Below are positions 32,358 to 40,719 of a stretch of DNA of 46,350 bases, in pieces (within the stretch, counting starts at the first letter, position 1; every line of letters begins with the position of its first letter). Below the pieces are notes generated by a model that saw only the letters and a program-made list of their open reading frames with translations, had not been told where the DNA came from and searched no databases. The position numbers were made by a program, and so were the translations under genes. Source of the DNA: JAENVU01 sp031362155 (lineage in GTDB: Bacteria; Actinomycetota; Acidimicrobiia; IMCC26256; JAENVU01); contig JANLRZ010000092.1 of the NCBI GenBank assembly GCA_031362155.1, positions 1 through 46,350 on the forward strand. The letters run 5' to 3'.

Positions 32358-34322
32358 GTGTCCGCTACCCCCGCCGCCTGGAGCCCGTCGCCGGAGTTTC
32401 TGACCGAGAGCAACGTCGCTCGGTTCATGGCCGCGCACGGGTTCACCGACTTCACCGCACTCCGTGACCGGTCGATCGCCGATCCGGACTGGTTCTGGGA
32501 CGCCTTCGTGCAGTTCGCCGGCCTTCCCTTCGCCACGCCGTACTCGGCGGTGCTCGACGAGAGCGCCGGCATCGAATGGGCGACCTGGTTCACGGGCGGT
32601 CGGCTCAACGCCGCCGCGGTCTGCGTGGACCGCTGGGCCGACGATCCACAGCGGCGGGACCATCCCGCGATCCTGTGGGAAGGCGAAGATGGTCCGGCGC
32701 GCTCGGTGACCTACGGCGAACTGCGAACGATGACCGACGCGCTCGCCGGTGGTCTTGCCGCTCGGGGAGTGGGCGAAGGCGACGCCGTGGGCGTATTTCT
32801 CCCGATGCTCCCCGAGACGGTGGCCGCGGTCATGGCGGTCGCCAAACTCGGTGCCATCTTCTTGCCGATCTTTTCCGGGTACGGACCCGAGGCCGTCGCG
32901 GTCCGCCTCGAAGAAGGCGCGGCCAAGGCGTTGATCACCGCCGACGGCACGACTCGGCGGGCCAAGGTGGTCCCGATGAAGGAGACCGCCGACGCCGCGC
33001 TGGCACTGGTCGCCGGGGTCGAGACGGTCGTCGTGGTGCCGCGGCTCGGCATCGACGTCCCGATGGCCGCGGGGCGAGACCTCACCTTGGCCGAGTGCGG
33101 GGCCCTGGCCTCGTCGGCGCGTTTCGAAACGCCGGCGTTCGATGCCGAGCATCCATTGTTCGTCGCGTACACGAGCGGCACGACGGGTAAGCCGAAAGGC
33201 GTGGTTCACGTGCACGGCGGGTTCGTGGTGAAGATCGCCGAGGAGGTCGGCTTCCAGGCCGACTGTCGCTCGGTTCCAACCGGCGGCGACCGCGACGACG
33301 TGTTGTTCTGGCTGACCGACCTGGGCTGGATCATGGGGCCGTGGCAGATCTTCGGCACCCTGGCCCTCGGTGCGACGATGTTCTGCTTCGATGGCGCGCC
33401 CGATTATCCCGGCCCCGACCGGCTCTGGGCGATGGTCGAGCGGCATCGCATCTCGATCCTGGGCATCTCGCCGACGTTGGTTCGTGCCCTCATGGCCCAC
33501 GGCGAAGAGCCGGTTCGGGCCCACGACCTGTCGTCGTTGCGGGTGCTCGGTTCGACCGGTGAGCCGTGGAACGAAGGTCCGTGGTGGTGGTACTTCGATG
33601 TAGTCGGGGGCGGGCGGTGTCCGATCATCAACGTCAGCGGCGGTACCGAGGTGGGGTGCTTCCTCGCTCCGCATGTGGTCGAGTCCATTGCGCCGTGTTC
33701 ACTCGGCGGTCCCGCGCTCGGGTGCGCAGTGGATGTGGTCGACGACGACTGTCAGCCGATCCGGGGGGAGGTCGGTGAGTTGATCTGTCGGCGTCCGTGG
33801 CCGGCCATGACCCGGGGGATGTGGAAGGAACCGGATCGCTACATCGAGACGTACTGGTCGCGCTGGCCGGGGGTGTGGTGGCACGGTGACTGGGCGTCGA
33901 TCGACGAGGACGGTCAATGGTTCCTCCACGGTCGTTCCGACGACACGATCAAGTTGGCGGGCAAGCGGTTGGGTCCGGCCGAGGTCGAAACTGCCTTGGT
34001 CGAGCATCCCGCAGTGGTGGAGGCCGCCGCGATCGGCATGCCCGACGAACTCAAGGGGGAGACCCTGGTCGGCTACGTCGTGTTGGCGCAGGGCACCCGC
34101 CCGTCGGAGGAGCTGCGCAGCGAGCTGCGAGCCGCCGTGGCCGGCGCGCTCGGCAAGTCGTTCACTCCGTCGGGGATCTTCTTCACGACGGCATTGCCCA
34201 AGACGCGCAGCAACAAGGTCATGCGCCGCGCGATCCGAGCGGTCGCGCTCGGACAGACGCCGGGAGATCTTTCCGGGCTCGAGGACCCCAGTGCGCTCGA
34301 CGCGATTGCGACGGCCGAGTGA
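32358..34322 (+). CDS. Acetyl/propionyl-CoA synthetase-like AMP-forming ligase
   Basis: 654 residues, the length of acetyl-CoA synthetases, with the ACS N-terminal cap, the P-loop-like YTSGTTGKPKGVVH, adenylate-binding LGSTGEPWN and the NVSGGTEVG motif, WHGDWA, GRSDDTIKLAGKRLGPAEVE, and the catalytic Lys in RSNKVMRRAIRA. It activates a short carboxylic acid with ATP and CoA. The substrate is not certain: the acetate pocket region (LTDLGWIMGPWQ) has the Trp typical for small acids. GTG start from the -10 spacing. It overlaps the GNAT gene by 4 bp. Confidence 0.92.
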   Translation: MSATPAAWSPSPEFLTESNVARFMAAHGFTDFTALRDRSIADPDWFWDAFVQFAGLPFATPYSAVLDESAGIEWATWFTGGRLNAAAVCVDRWADDPQRRDHPAILWEGEDGPARSVTYGELRTMTDALAGGLAARGVGEGDAVGVFLPMLPETVAAVMAVAKLGAIFLPIFSGYGPEAVAVRLEEGAAKALITADGTTRRAKVVPMKETADAALALVAGVETVVVVPRLGIDVPMAAGRDLTLAECGALASSARFETPAFDAEHPLFVAYTSGTTGKPKGVVHVHGGFVVKIAEEVGFQADCRSVPTGGDRDDVLFWLTDLGWIMGPWQIFGTLALGATMFCFDGAPDYPGPDRLWAMVERHRISILGISPTLVRALMAHGEEPVRAHDLSSLRVLGSTGEPWNEGPWWWYFDVVGGGRCPIINVSGGTEVGCFLAPHVVESIAPCSLGGPALGCAVDVVDDDCQPIRGEVGELICRRPWPAMTRGMWKEPDRYIETYWSRWPGVWWHGDWASIDEDGQWFLHGRSDDTIKLAGKRLGPAEVETALVEHPAVVEAAAIGMPDELKGETLVGYVVLAQGTRPSEELRSELRAAVAGALGKSFTPSGIFFTTALPKTRSNKVMRRAIRAVALGQTPGDLSGLEDPSALDAIATAE

Positions 34323-34903
34323 GACGGCACGAGGGCCCGCAGCTGGTCGGCGATCGAGTGATGCTGCGCCCGCTGCGCGCCCGGGATTTTCCGGCGTGGC
34401 GGGAAGTGCGGGTGGCCAGCCGAGCCTGGTTGGAGCCCTGGGAGCCGCGACCGGAACCGGGCGCGCCCGATCCCGCGAGCGATGTCGAAGTGTTTCGCGC
34501 TCGGTGCGCGGCATGGGATCGACAGCGTCAGTTCGACGCTGCGTACGGGTTCGGCCTGTTTCTGACCGACGACCGTTTCATCGGCGAGGTGAGCCTCGGA
34601 TCGGTGCAGCGGGGGCCGTTCCAATCCGCCGCCGTGGGGTACTGGATCGACGAGCGCTGTGCCGGCCACGGCTACGTGCCCGAAGGGGTCACGCTGATCC
34701 TGGGCTACGGCTTCGACGAGCTGCACCTCCATCGCATGGAAGCGGCGATCGTCCCGCGAAATACCGCGAGTCGACGGGTCGCGGAAAAGCTGGGCCTCCG
34801 CGAGGAGGGAACGTCGCGCGGATTCCTCCAGATCGCGGGCGTCTACGAAGACCACGTCCGCTACGCGATCACCGCCGAAGAGTGGGCCGCACGCGGCGAC
34901 TGA
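34319..34903 (+). CDS. RimJ/RimL-type GNAT N-acetyltransferase
   Basis: 194 residues. LRPLRARDFPAWREVR opens the domain; GEVSLGSVQRGPFQSAAVGYWID, GHGYVPEGVTLILGYGFDEL (acetyl-CoA loop) and EAAIVPRNTASRRVAEKLGLREEG are diagnostic for RimJ/RimL ribosomal-protein or peptide N-alpha-acetyltransferases. GTG 34319 overlaps the synthetase stop (GTGA). This gene and the CoA ligase could work together in supplying and using acyl-CoA, but no link is proven. Confidence 0.9.
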   Translation: MRRHEGPQLVGDRVMLRPLRARDFPAWREVRVASRAWLEPWEPRPEPGAPDPASDVEVFRARCAAWDRQRQFDAAYGFGLFLTDDRFIGEVSLGSVQRGPFQSAAVGYWIDERCAGHGYVPEGVTLILGYGFDELHLHRMEAAIVPRNTASRRVAEKLGLREEGTSRGFLQIAGVYEDHVRYAITAEEWAARGD

Positions 34904-34908
34904 CGCGC

Positions 34909-35523
34909 CTAGCCGAGGACGCGAAACGAGGTGGTCAGGCGTTCGAAGGGGCCGCGATCGGAGTTCGGCGTCTTCGCGGTGATCGTGTACAGGCGGTCGG
35001 CGCGCAGGATCAGCTGGGTGTGCCACGTGCTGGAGCCGTCGGTGTAGACGATCTCCTTGACCGCCACATCGATGATCGGCGTGGGTGTGGTCTGCGAGAC
35101 GATGCTGTTCCCGCTCGCGAGTTGCGCGCCGACCTGGTTGAGCGCGCTCCGGTAGTTGTCGAGGAGCGAGCTGGGTTGTGGCGTTTGCGTCACCGTGAAC
35201 TCGTAGCCGGAACCGGGGTTACTCGACCCCCGCCAGATCTTGCCGTACTCGTTGAGGTCCATCGTGATGTCGGGTTTCGTGGGCATCGCGACGGTGAACC
35301 CGGCCTCGGGGCTGGCGAAGGTTTCGCCGATGTCCTTGTTGACATATTGGGTGATGAGCGATCCCGCCGACGGGTTGATCCAGCGCGTCCACACCCACCA
35401 ACCGACGGTGAGGAGGACGGCGCCGAGACACAGCCACGCGACGAGAGTGGTCAGCGAGTTGGCGGAGCTGCGGTCCACCACGATGGCCTCGATCGGCTCG
35501 TCGGATTCCTCGATCTCGACCAC
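34909..35523 (-). CDS. Single-pass membrane protein with extracytoplasmic domain, unknown function
   Basis: 204 residues: an acidic N-terminus (VVEIEESDEPIEAIVV), one membrane helix (about 25-48, LVAWLCLGAVLLTVGWWVW), then an outside domain of about 150 residues with SPEAGFTVAMPTKPDI, YEFTVTQTPQ and a C-terminal NSDRGPFERLTTSFRVL. The pattern is reminiscent of Mog1/PsbP-like or LppX-like secreted folds with a terminal fit to a small-molecule stress response, but I do not recognise the family. Minus-strand TACGCT 6 nt before the GTG supports this start. Confidence 0.72.
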   Translation of the reverse strand: MVEIEESDEPIEAIVVDRSSANSLTTLVAWLCLGAVLLTVGWWVWTRWINPSAGSLITQYVNKDIGETFASPEAGFTVAMPTKPDITMDLNEYGKIWRGSSNPGSGYEFTVTQTPQPSSLLDNYRSALNQVGAQLASGNSIVSQTTPTPIIDVAVKEIVYTDGSSTWHTQLILRADRLYTITAKTPNSDRGPFERLTTSFRVLG

Positions 35524-35529
35524 CGAGTG

Positions 35530-35535
35530 AGCGTA
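35530..35535 (-). promoter_or_regulatory. -10 box of the single-pass membrane protein (leaderless type)
   Basis: Minus-strand TACGCT ending 6 nt before GTG 35523. Confidence 0.5.
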
Positions 35536-35561
35536 CCCGGAGGCCGCCCTCGTGCTGGAGG

Positions 35562-36302
35562 TCAGCGCGGTTTCGGTGCCGGTGGGAACTGCGATCGCAG
35601 CGACCACACCTGGTGTTCGAGTTCGAACCGCATCGCGGCATCGTGGTCGGTGATCGTCGGTGTGTGGCGCAGAGTGGCCTTCGTCCGCACCGAGAGGTCC
35701 CGGGCGACTTCACCGGCGCGGGTGGCCATCTCGATCGCGTGAGGTACGAGGGTGTCGTCGGCGACGCACTCCCAGGCCAGGCCGATCTCGGCGGCGCGGG
35801 GCCCGTCGATGCGAGCACCGAACAAGTTCATCGCCGCGCTGGCTTGGGGGCCGACGGCCCGGTCGAGCAGCCAGGTGTTGCCCCCTCCGGGGTGAATGCC
35901 GATGCGGAGGAAGCGAGCGTCGAAGATCGCGCTGGTACCGGCCAGTCGCACATCACACGCCAGCGCCAGGTTGAGGCCGGCGCCGACCGCGGGGCCGTTG
36001 ACCGCCGCGATCGTCGGGAGGGGCGAATCCAAGATCCGCAGAAAGCCTGCGTAGATGTCGCGCACGTCGGCGGGTTCCTCGGTGCCGTCGGCCATCGCCT
36101 TCAGCGCGTTCACGTCGGCACCGGAGCAGAACGCCGGGCCGGCGCCGGTGATCACCACGGCACCGACCTCGGGGTCGGCATCGAGGTCGTCCATCGTGCT
36201 GAGGATTTCGGCGACCAATGGCGCAGTCATTGCGTTGCGCCGATCGGGGTCGTCGAGGGTCAGGAGCGCGACTCGGTCGTGACGTTCCAGGTGGACGGGC
36301 AT
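35562..36302 (-). CDS. Enoyl-CoA hydratase/isomerase family protein
   Basis: 246-residue crotonase. RNAMTAPLVAE, GAGPAFCSGADVNALKAM (oxyanion hole) and the NGPAVGAGLNLALACDVRL motif are typical; the catalytic glutamates of classical hydratases around ARFLRIGIHPGGG are not clear (position occupied by R/I), so it may be an isomerase, hydrolase or other crotonase rather than a hydratase. It begins 4 bp after the SDR stop, apparently the last gene of a three-gene run. Confidence 0.85.
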   Translation of the reverse strand: MPVHLERHDRVALLTLDDPDRRNAMTAPLVAEILSTMDDLDADPEVGAVVITGAGPAFCSGADVNALKAMADGTEEPADVRDIYAGFLRILDSPLPTIAAVNGPAVGAGLNLALACDVRLAGTSAIFDARFLRIGIHPGGGNTWLLDRAVGPQASAAMNLFGARIDGPRAAEIGLAWECVADDTLVPHAIEMATRAGEVARDLSVRTKATLRHTPTITDHDAAMRFELEHQVWSLRSQFPPAPKPR

Positions 36303-36306
36303 GCGA

Positions 36307-37350
36307 TCAGCCTTGGTCGCGAACGATGGCGGGGGAGTGCCGGAAGAACGTTTCGACGTCTCGTTCGTATCGGTAGGACGGGCTGTTGCTGCCGACGGCG
36401 GTTTCCAGCCGGAGGCTGCGCGCGAAGGCGTCGACGGTGCCGGCGGTGGAGTACTGGTACCGAAAGCCTGACTGTTTGAACGGGCTGTTGTCGACGGCGC
36501 GTCCGTACCGCAGGACGCTCAGTACCTCGGGCGGGAGGTCGATGATGCGCGCCAGCCGCAACGGTTCGACAGCCCACTGGGTGAGCACCGGGGGCAGCGC
36601 GATCCGGCGTCGGCCCACGATGGCGCACACTTCACTCCACGGCAGCGTTCCGTCACCGGCGATGTTGAAGATGCCGGGGACGTCGTTGCGCGTCGCGTAC
36701 ACGAGCGCGCCGGTGACGTCGTCTTCGTGGGTGAACTGCATCCGGGGGTCGAAGCCGAGGATCTCGGGCGCCAACGGGAGTCGCAATGCCCGGGAGAACG
36801 GGGTGGTGACGTCGTCGCCCAGCACGTTGGTGAATCGCAGCTTGGTGACGGTCACGTGGGGGTTGTCGATCGCGAAGTCGCGCACGAACGACGCGGCCTC
36901 GAGGAGCGACCGTTCGACCCGGGTTCGGGGCGCACGCGTACGCGGCATCGACTCGCGGAAGAAGTACGGGTCCTTGTAGTTCGCGCCGTAGGTGAGGGTC
37001 GAACTCTTCACGATCACTTTGCGGACGGGGCTGCCCGCCGCACCGGCGGCCGCGAGCAGGTTCATGGTGCCGATGACGTTGATCTCGTGCAGTGCGCGGC
37101 CCGGAAGTTCGGTCGATCCCACGACCAAGTGCGTGTGCAGGATCGTGTCGACCTGGGTCGCGCGCACAATTCGATCGAGGATCGAATAGTTGGAGTCGGC
37201 CTTGACGAACTCAGTGCGTTCGAGCGGAAGGCAAGGTTCGTCGGTATCGAGTCCGACGATCATCTCGACTTCGGGGTACGCCTCGAGTCGTTGCGCGAGG
37301 TGGCTCCCCCAGAAGGTGCCGAGACCGGTGACGAGGATGCGCATGCCCAT
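36307..37350 (-). CDS. NAD-dependent epimerase/dehydratase (extended SDR)
   Basis: 347 residues (345 from ATG 37344, which directly precedes RILVTGLG). Rossmann TGLGTFWGSHLAQRL, SSTLTYGANYKDP (serine plus tyrosine of the SDR site) and FTHEDDVTGALVYA identify an extended SDR. It resembles GalE2 (Rv0501) of mycobacteria, which also lies next to a PlsC-like acyltransferase (Rv0502); the same neighbours here support orthology. The substrate is not known. Spacing to both neighbours is 3-4 bp. Confidence 0.87.
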   Translation of the reverse strand: MGMRILVTGLGTFWGSHLAQRLEAYPEVEMIVGLDTDEPCLPLERTEFVKADSNYSILDRIVRATQVDTILHTHLVVGSTELPGRALHEINVIGTMNLLAAAGAAGSPVRKVIVKSSTLTYGANYKDPYFFRESMPRTRAPRTRVERSLLEAASFVRDFAIDNPHVTVTKLRFTNVLGDDVTTPFSRALRLPLAPEILGFDPRMQFTHEDDVTGALVYATRNDVPGIFNIAGDGTLPWSEVCAIVGRRRIALPPVLTQWAVEPLRLARIIDLPPEVLSVLRYGRAVDNSPFKQSGFRYQYSTAGTVDAFARSLRLETAVGSNSPSYRYERDVETFFRHSPAIVRDQG

Positions 37351-37353
37351 GAC

Positions 37354-38331
37354 TCAGCCGAACCAGACGCTGCGGCGGGTGCGCAGCATGTCGTAGAGGG
37401 CGTCTTGGATGGCGTCGCGGATGCGATCCGATTCCGCCATGACCTGGGCGCGGGGGTAGCGCTCCTGATCGGGCGCAACGTCGAAGTGCACCGGCGGCAA
37501 GACGCGCATCCGGAACTTCGCGGGGAAGTACACCCCGGCACCGAGTGGACCCAGCGCCAGCATGTTCGCGGTGACGGGGAAGTACGGCAGGTTGGTGAGC
37601 GCAGCGAGTCGCCGACTCTTGAACATGATCGGCATAGCCTCCTCGTTGCCGACCACCGCGATCGGAATGACCGGCACCCCCGAGCGCATCGCGATCTCGA
37701 TGAACCCGGCGCGACCGAAGCGGTGCAGCTTGTAGCGATCCCGGTAGACCTTGCCGGTGCCCTTGGTGCCTTCGGGGAAGACCAAGACGAGTTGCCGGTC
37801 GTCCTTCAGGAGGCGGTACGCGTTGTCGGGATGGGCGGCGACGCCACCGAGCCGCGACCACATCGTGCCGACGAACGGGATCGCCCGGAACAGGTTCTCG
37901 GCCAGGCCGTACACCGGGCGGTGGAGTTCGGTCTCGATGCCGTGCATGATCACCGGCGCGTCGGCCGGGATCGCGCCGGCGTGGTTCGCGACGAGGAGCG
38001 CGCCGCCATCTTCGGGAATATGTTCGAGCCCTTCCCATTCGGCGCGGAACCAGTGCTTGTACATCGGGTCGTACAGGCGCCGGGCGAGTTCGCGAATGTG
38101 TTCACTGCGGCCGTACGCGTCGACGTCACCGCGTCGGAGTTCCTGTTCGGCCGGTTCCAGGTCGAGCCGCTCGGGTCGATTGGTCCGTGGTGACGGCACC
38201 AGCGCGACACTCCGCGCGACCTGACTCTCGGCCTCGGTGAGGTCGACGACGGGCGCGACCGGACTCGCGGGGGCGGTCCGGGGACTCGCCACCGCGGTGA
38301 GGTTGTCGTCGGACTCGGGGATTTCGGTCAC
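37354..38331 (-). CDS. PlsC-family 1-acyl-glycerol-3-phosphate acyltransferase-like protein
   Basis: 325 residues from GTG 38331, which has CGGAG about 5 nt upstream; an ATG at 38382 would add 17. After a non-conserved N-terminus of about 90 residues (Pro/Ala/Arg rich), the PlsC domain has VANHAGAIPADAPV (NH...D), FPEGTKGTGKV and IPIAVVGNEEAMP. The lack of membrane helices suggests a peripheral enzyme. It probably acylates a lipid, like the Rv0502 counterpart. Confidence 0.85.
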   Translation of the reverse strand: MTEIPESDDNLTAVASPRTAPASPVAPVVDLTEAESQVARSVALVPSPRTNRPERLDLEPAEQELRRGDVDAYGRSEHIRELARRLYDPMYKHWFRAEWEGLEHIPEDGGALLVANHAGAIPADAPVIMHGIETELHRPVYGLAENLFRAIPFVGTMWSRLGGVAAHPDNAYRLLKDDRQLVLVFPEGTKGTGKVYRDRYKLHRFGRAGFIEIAMRSGVPVIPIAVVGNEEAMPIMFKSRRLAALTNLPYFPVTANMLALGPLGAGVYFPAKFRMRVLPPVHFDVAPDQERYPRAQVMAESDRIRDAIQDALYDMLRTRRSVWFG

Positions 38332-38463
38332 GAGGGCTCCGGGCGGGTTCTGACACCGTGACGCGAACGCATCACCCGGCAAGGAAACCGCGGAATCACC
38401 GCGGATGCAACTCGCGCTCGATGCCGGACGGCGGTCGGTGTCGGGGTCGGAGTCGCGGGGCCG

Positions 38464-39783
38464 TCATTGGGGAGCCTGGCCGCCGACGACGGCCCAGCGA
38501 TCGGTGCGGAATCGCCAGTACAGGCCCGCCCCTCGCGCCAGCATCCAGCCGGTGAATGCGGCCCACAGCCAAGCCAGCGTGGCCCCGTGCCCGACCACGA
38601 TCGCCAGGAGGACGGCATAGATCGCGGACGCTGCGACCATCGCGAGGGCCAAGTACCGCGAATCGCCCGCGCCGATGAGGATGCCGTCGAAGACGAAGAC
38701 CGCGGCGGCGATCGGTTGGAGGGCGGCGACGAACCAGAGGATGGTCTCGGCGTTGGCCCGAACGAGGGCGTCGTCGGAAAACGGGAGCGCCAGCCATGGG
38801 CGGCTGATGGACACGAGCAGTCCGAGGACGACCCCGGCGCCGATGCCGAGCTCCAACATGCGGCGCGAGACCGCGCGGGCGGTGATGGCATCGGACGCGC
38901 CGAGGTACCGACCGACCAGCGCCTGGCCCGCGATCGCGATGGAGTCGAGTGCGAGGGCGAGGAAGGTCCAGATCTGAAAGGCGATCTGGTGGCCGCCGAG
39001 CGCGGCGTCGGAGATGCGGGCCGCGACTGCGGTGGTGGCGAGCAACGCGGCGAGGAGAGATCCGGTGCGCAGGATGAGTTGGCTGCCCACGATCGCGCTG
39101 CTGCGCAGCCCCGCGGCCCGTGCCCGCAGGGTTGCGCCGGTCGGTCGCGCTCGTCGGAGCACGAGGGCGACGAACACGGTGGCCGCCCCGATCTGGGCGA
39201 TGACGGTTCCCCATGCGGAGCCGGCAATGCCCGCGTGGAGTCCGTAGACGAAGAGCACTTCGAGCGCGAGGTTGACGACGTTGGCGCCGACGGCGATGTA
39301 GAGCGTGGTGCGGGTGTCCTGCATGCCGCGCAGGTACCCGGCGCCGGCGAGGGCCACCAACACGAACGGCGCGCCAACGAGCGAGATGCGCAAGTACTCC
39401 TCGGCGAATGGGGCCACGCCGGCCGAGGCGCCCATCGCGCGCACGATGAGCGGCACCGCGGCGATCCCGGCCGTCGTCAGGAGGAGCCCGAGCCCCGCCG
39501 CGAGCCACATGCCGTCGATGCCGTGTTCGGCCGCGGCGCGCTCGTTGCTCGCCCCGAGGTGGCGGGCGACGGTGCCGGTTGTGGTGTAGGCGAGGAAGTT
39601 GAAGATGCCGAAGACCGCGGTGAGCACGATCGCGGCGATGGCGATGCCACCGAGTTGGCGAGTGCCGAGCCGGCCGACGATCGCCGTGTCGGCCAACAGG
39701 TACAGCGGTTCGGCGATCAGTGCACCGAACGCCGGCACCGCCAGCCGCATGATCTCCCGGTCGAACGGACTCCGACCTCTCAT
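38464..39783 (-). CDS. MATE family efflux transporter (DinF-like)
   Basis: 439 residues with about 12 membrane helices in two repeats. IMRLAVPAFGALIAEPLYLLADTAIVGRLG is the family's helix 1 signature, given in shorter pieces: MRLAVPAFGALIAEP and LADTAIVGRLG. AYLRGMQDTRT, VALEVLFVYGLHAGIAGSAWGT (helix 6, short form: FVYGLHAGIAGSAWG) and FDGILIGAGDSRYLA fit DinF/NorM-type Na+ or H+ coupled exporters. Export substrate unknown. It starts beside the tandem repeat region at 39814. Confidence 0.93.
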   Translation of the reverse strand: MRGRSPFDREIMRLAVPAFGALIAEPLYLLADTAIVGRLGTRQLGGIAIAAIVLTAVFGIFNFLAYTTTGTVARHLGASNERAAAEHGIDGMWLAAGLGLLLTTAGIAAVPLIVRAMGASAGVAPFAEEYLRISLVGAPFVLVALAGAGYLRGMQDTRTTLYIAVGANVVNLALEVLFVYGLHAGIAGSAWGTVIAQIGAATVFVALVLRRARPTGATLRARAAGLRSSAIVGSQLILRTGSLLAALLATTAVAARISDAALGGHQIAFQIWTFLALALDSIAIAGQALVGRYLGASDAITARAVSRRMLELGIGAGVVLGLLVSISRPWLALPFSDDALVRANAETILWFVAALQPIAAAVFVFDGILIGAGDSRYLALAMVAASAIYAVLLAIVVGHGATLAWLWAAFTGWMLARGAGLYWRFRTDRWAVVGGQAPQ

Positions 39784-39813
39784 GCCCCCACTCTTTCACC
39801 CCGCCGACCAGAA

Positions 39814-40035
39814 ATGATCGAGCCGGAGCGAGGAACGAGCGGAGGCGAGCAGGTCGGGAGGCGTCCCGAGGCTGAGGCGCCCCGGTTCACCGTCGTACTG
39901 GTGCCCGAAGCCGGACGACCCGAGATGGTGGAGCCGGAGCGAGGAACGAGCGGAGGCGAGCAGGTCGGGAGGCGTCCCGAGGCTGAGGCGCGTGAGTTCA
40001 TGGTCGCGCAGGTCGACGAAGCCGGACGACCAATA
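39814..40035. repeat. 111-bp tandem duplication
   Basis: Two copies, 39814-39924 and 39925-40035. About 63 bp at the start of each (from GAGCCGGAGCGAGG) are identical; the rest has diverged. Each copy has a TCGGGA-GGCG-TCCCGA hairpin (39854-39869, 39965-39980). The period is 37 codons and the frame stays open through both, into the hypothetical CDS at 40039. Proteins would read MIEPERGTSGGEQVGRRPEA and MVEPERGTSGGEQVGRRPEA. It lies in the gap between MATE and the next CDS, so it may be an intergenic repeat rather than coding. Confidence 0.8.
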
Positions 40036-40038
40036 GGG

Positions 40039-40458
40039 ATGGTCTCACCGTCGTGCGATCCTCCGGGGGTGGACGGAGTGGGTGCGACGAGGTTTGCGGC
40101 GATGGCGAGATTCCTCGCGGCGGAGAGCCGTGAAGCGGGCCTGGCCGTGCCTGCGTTCCGCAGCCCGCCCCGCGTGAACGGTGTGGCGCGCACGATCCGC
40201 CGAATGGGTGATGGGGCGGTCGTCGCCATCCAGATTCGGGGCCGGGATGTCAACGAAGTCGCGGCCGACATGATCGAGGGGATCGTGCTGGCGAACCGGC
40301 TCGATGCCTCGGTCGCGGAGCCGATCCGCCGTCGACTGGTCGAGGCCCTCATCCCTGCCGAGATCGACCTGACCACGGTCGGCGCGTCGAGGCCGACTCC
40401 GAGCCGTAACCTTCCATCCGAGGCCCGGATGGCGGAACGGCAGACGCAGGCGGCTTAA
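40039..40458 (+). CDS. Hypothetical protein ending in the tRNA-Leu anticodon
   Basis: 139 residues from ATG 40039 (GTG 40069 is an alternative; the frame is open further up through the 111-bp repeats). Third-position GC is high and the composition natural from VDGVGATRFAAMARFL to IPAEIDLTTVGAS, so I believe it is translated. No family is recognised: it has a helix-strand-helix look, with GDGAVVAIQIRGRDVNEVA and EGIVLANRLDASVAEP. The last 11 codons lie inside tRNA-Leu, and the TAA stop at 40456-40458 is exactly that tRNA's anticodon. Confidence 0.55.
   Translation: MVSPSCDPPGVDGVGATRFAAMARFLAAESREAGLAVPAFRSPPRVNGVARTIRRMGDGAVVAIQIRGRDVNEVAADMIEGIVLANRLDASVAEPIRRRLVEALIPAEIDLTTVGASRPTPSRNLPSEARMAERQTQAA
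40407..40412 (+). promoter_or_regulatory. -10 box of tRNA-Leu
   Basis: TAACCT, 10 nt before the tRNA, inside the preceding ORF. No -35 is clear. Confidence 0.35.
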
Positions 40459-40508
40459 ACCCGCCGGCTCCGTAATGGAGCGTGAGGGTTCGAATCCCTC
40501 TCCGGGCA
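40423..40508 (+). tRNA. tRNA-Leu (anticodon TAA)
   Basis: 86 nt, class II. Acceptor GCCCGGA (40423-40429) pairs with TCCGGGC (40501-40507); discriminator A. The anticodon stem GGCGG/CCGCC encloses loop CTTAAAC with TAA at 40456-40458. The variable arm GCTCC-GTAAT-GGAGC (40467-40481) and T arm GAGGG-TTCGAAT-CCCTC are perfect. CCA is not encoded. It forms the left end of the small island, as tRNA-Leu genes often do. Confidence 0.96.
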
Positions 40509-40509
40509 C

Positions 40510-40719
40510 CTGACCAGGACTTATAGGTTCGTAGGGGGACGCGGAGAGTCTCTCCAGAGCGCATTTGCTCACGCCTTGCTAACGAACTCAGCGCCATCGA
40601 GTAGGTATGGGGAGAAGGTGTGACGGTCTGGAGATGCGAAGCCGACCAATTTGACGCTCCGGCTCGATGGTCTCACCACCGATGTACCCTGACGTACGAG
40701 GAAATGAAGGGAGCCGGTC
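40510..40719. other. Gene-free left end of the island
   Basis: 210 bp without a convincing gene. It holds the perfect palindrome GGAGAG-T-CTCTCC (40543-40555), which may end tRNA-Leu transcription, the left 24-bp direct repeat, and a TACCCT box (40685-40690) some 30 nt before the small CDS. Confidence 0.5.
40565..40588. repeat. Left copy of the 24-bp island direct repeat
   Basis: TTGCTCACGCCTTGCTAACG followed by AACT. It is identical to 42703-42726 apart from one base. It contains two TTGCTMAC-like units 11 bp apart, a spacing seen in recombinase arm sites. Confidence 0.75.

Noticed and set aside
38467..39783. Long plus-strand frame antisense to the MATE gene, continuous with the hypothetical CDS
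   Set aside because: The part opposite MATE has shadow composition (Asp/Arg/Glu/Gly) and no similarity. Only the section after about 40039 looks coding.
39814..40035. CRISPR-like array
   Set aside because: Only two adjacent long copies, no spacers, and no cas genes in the window.
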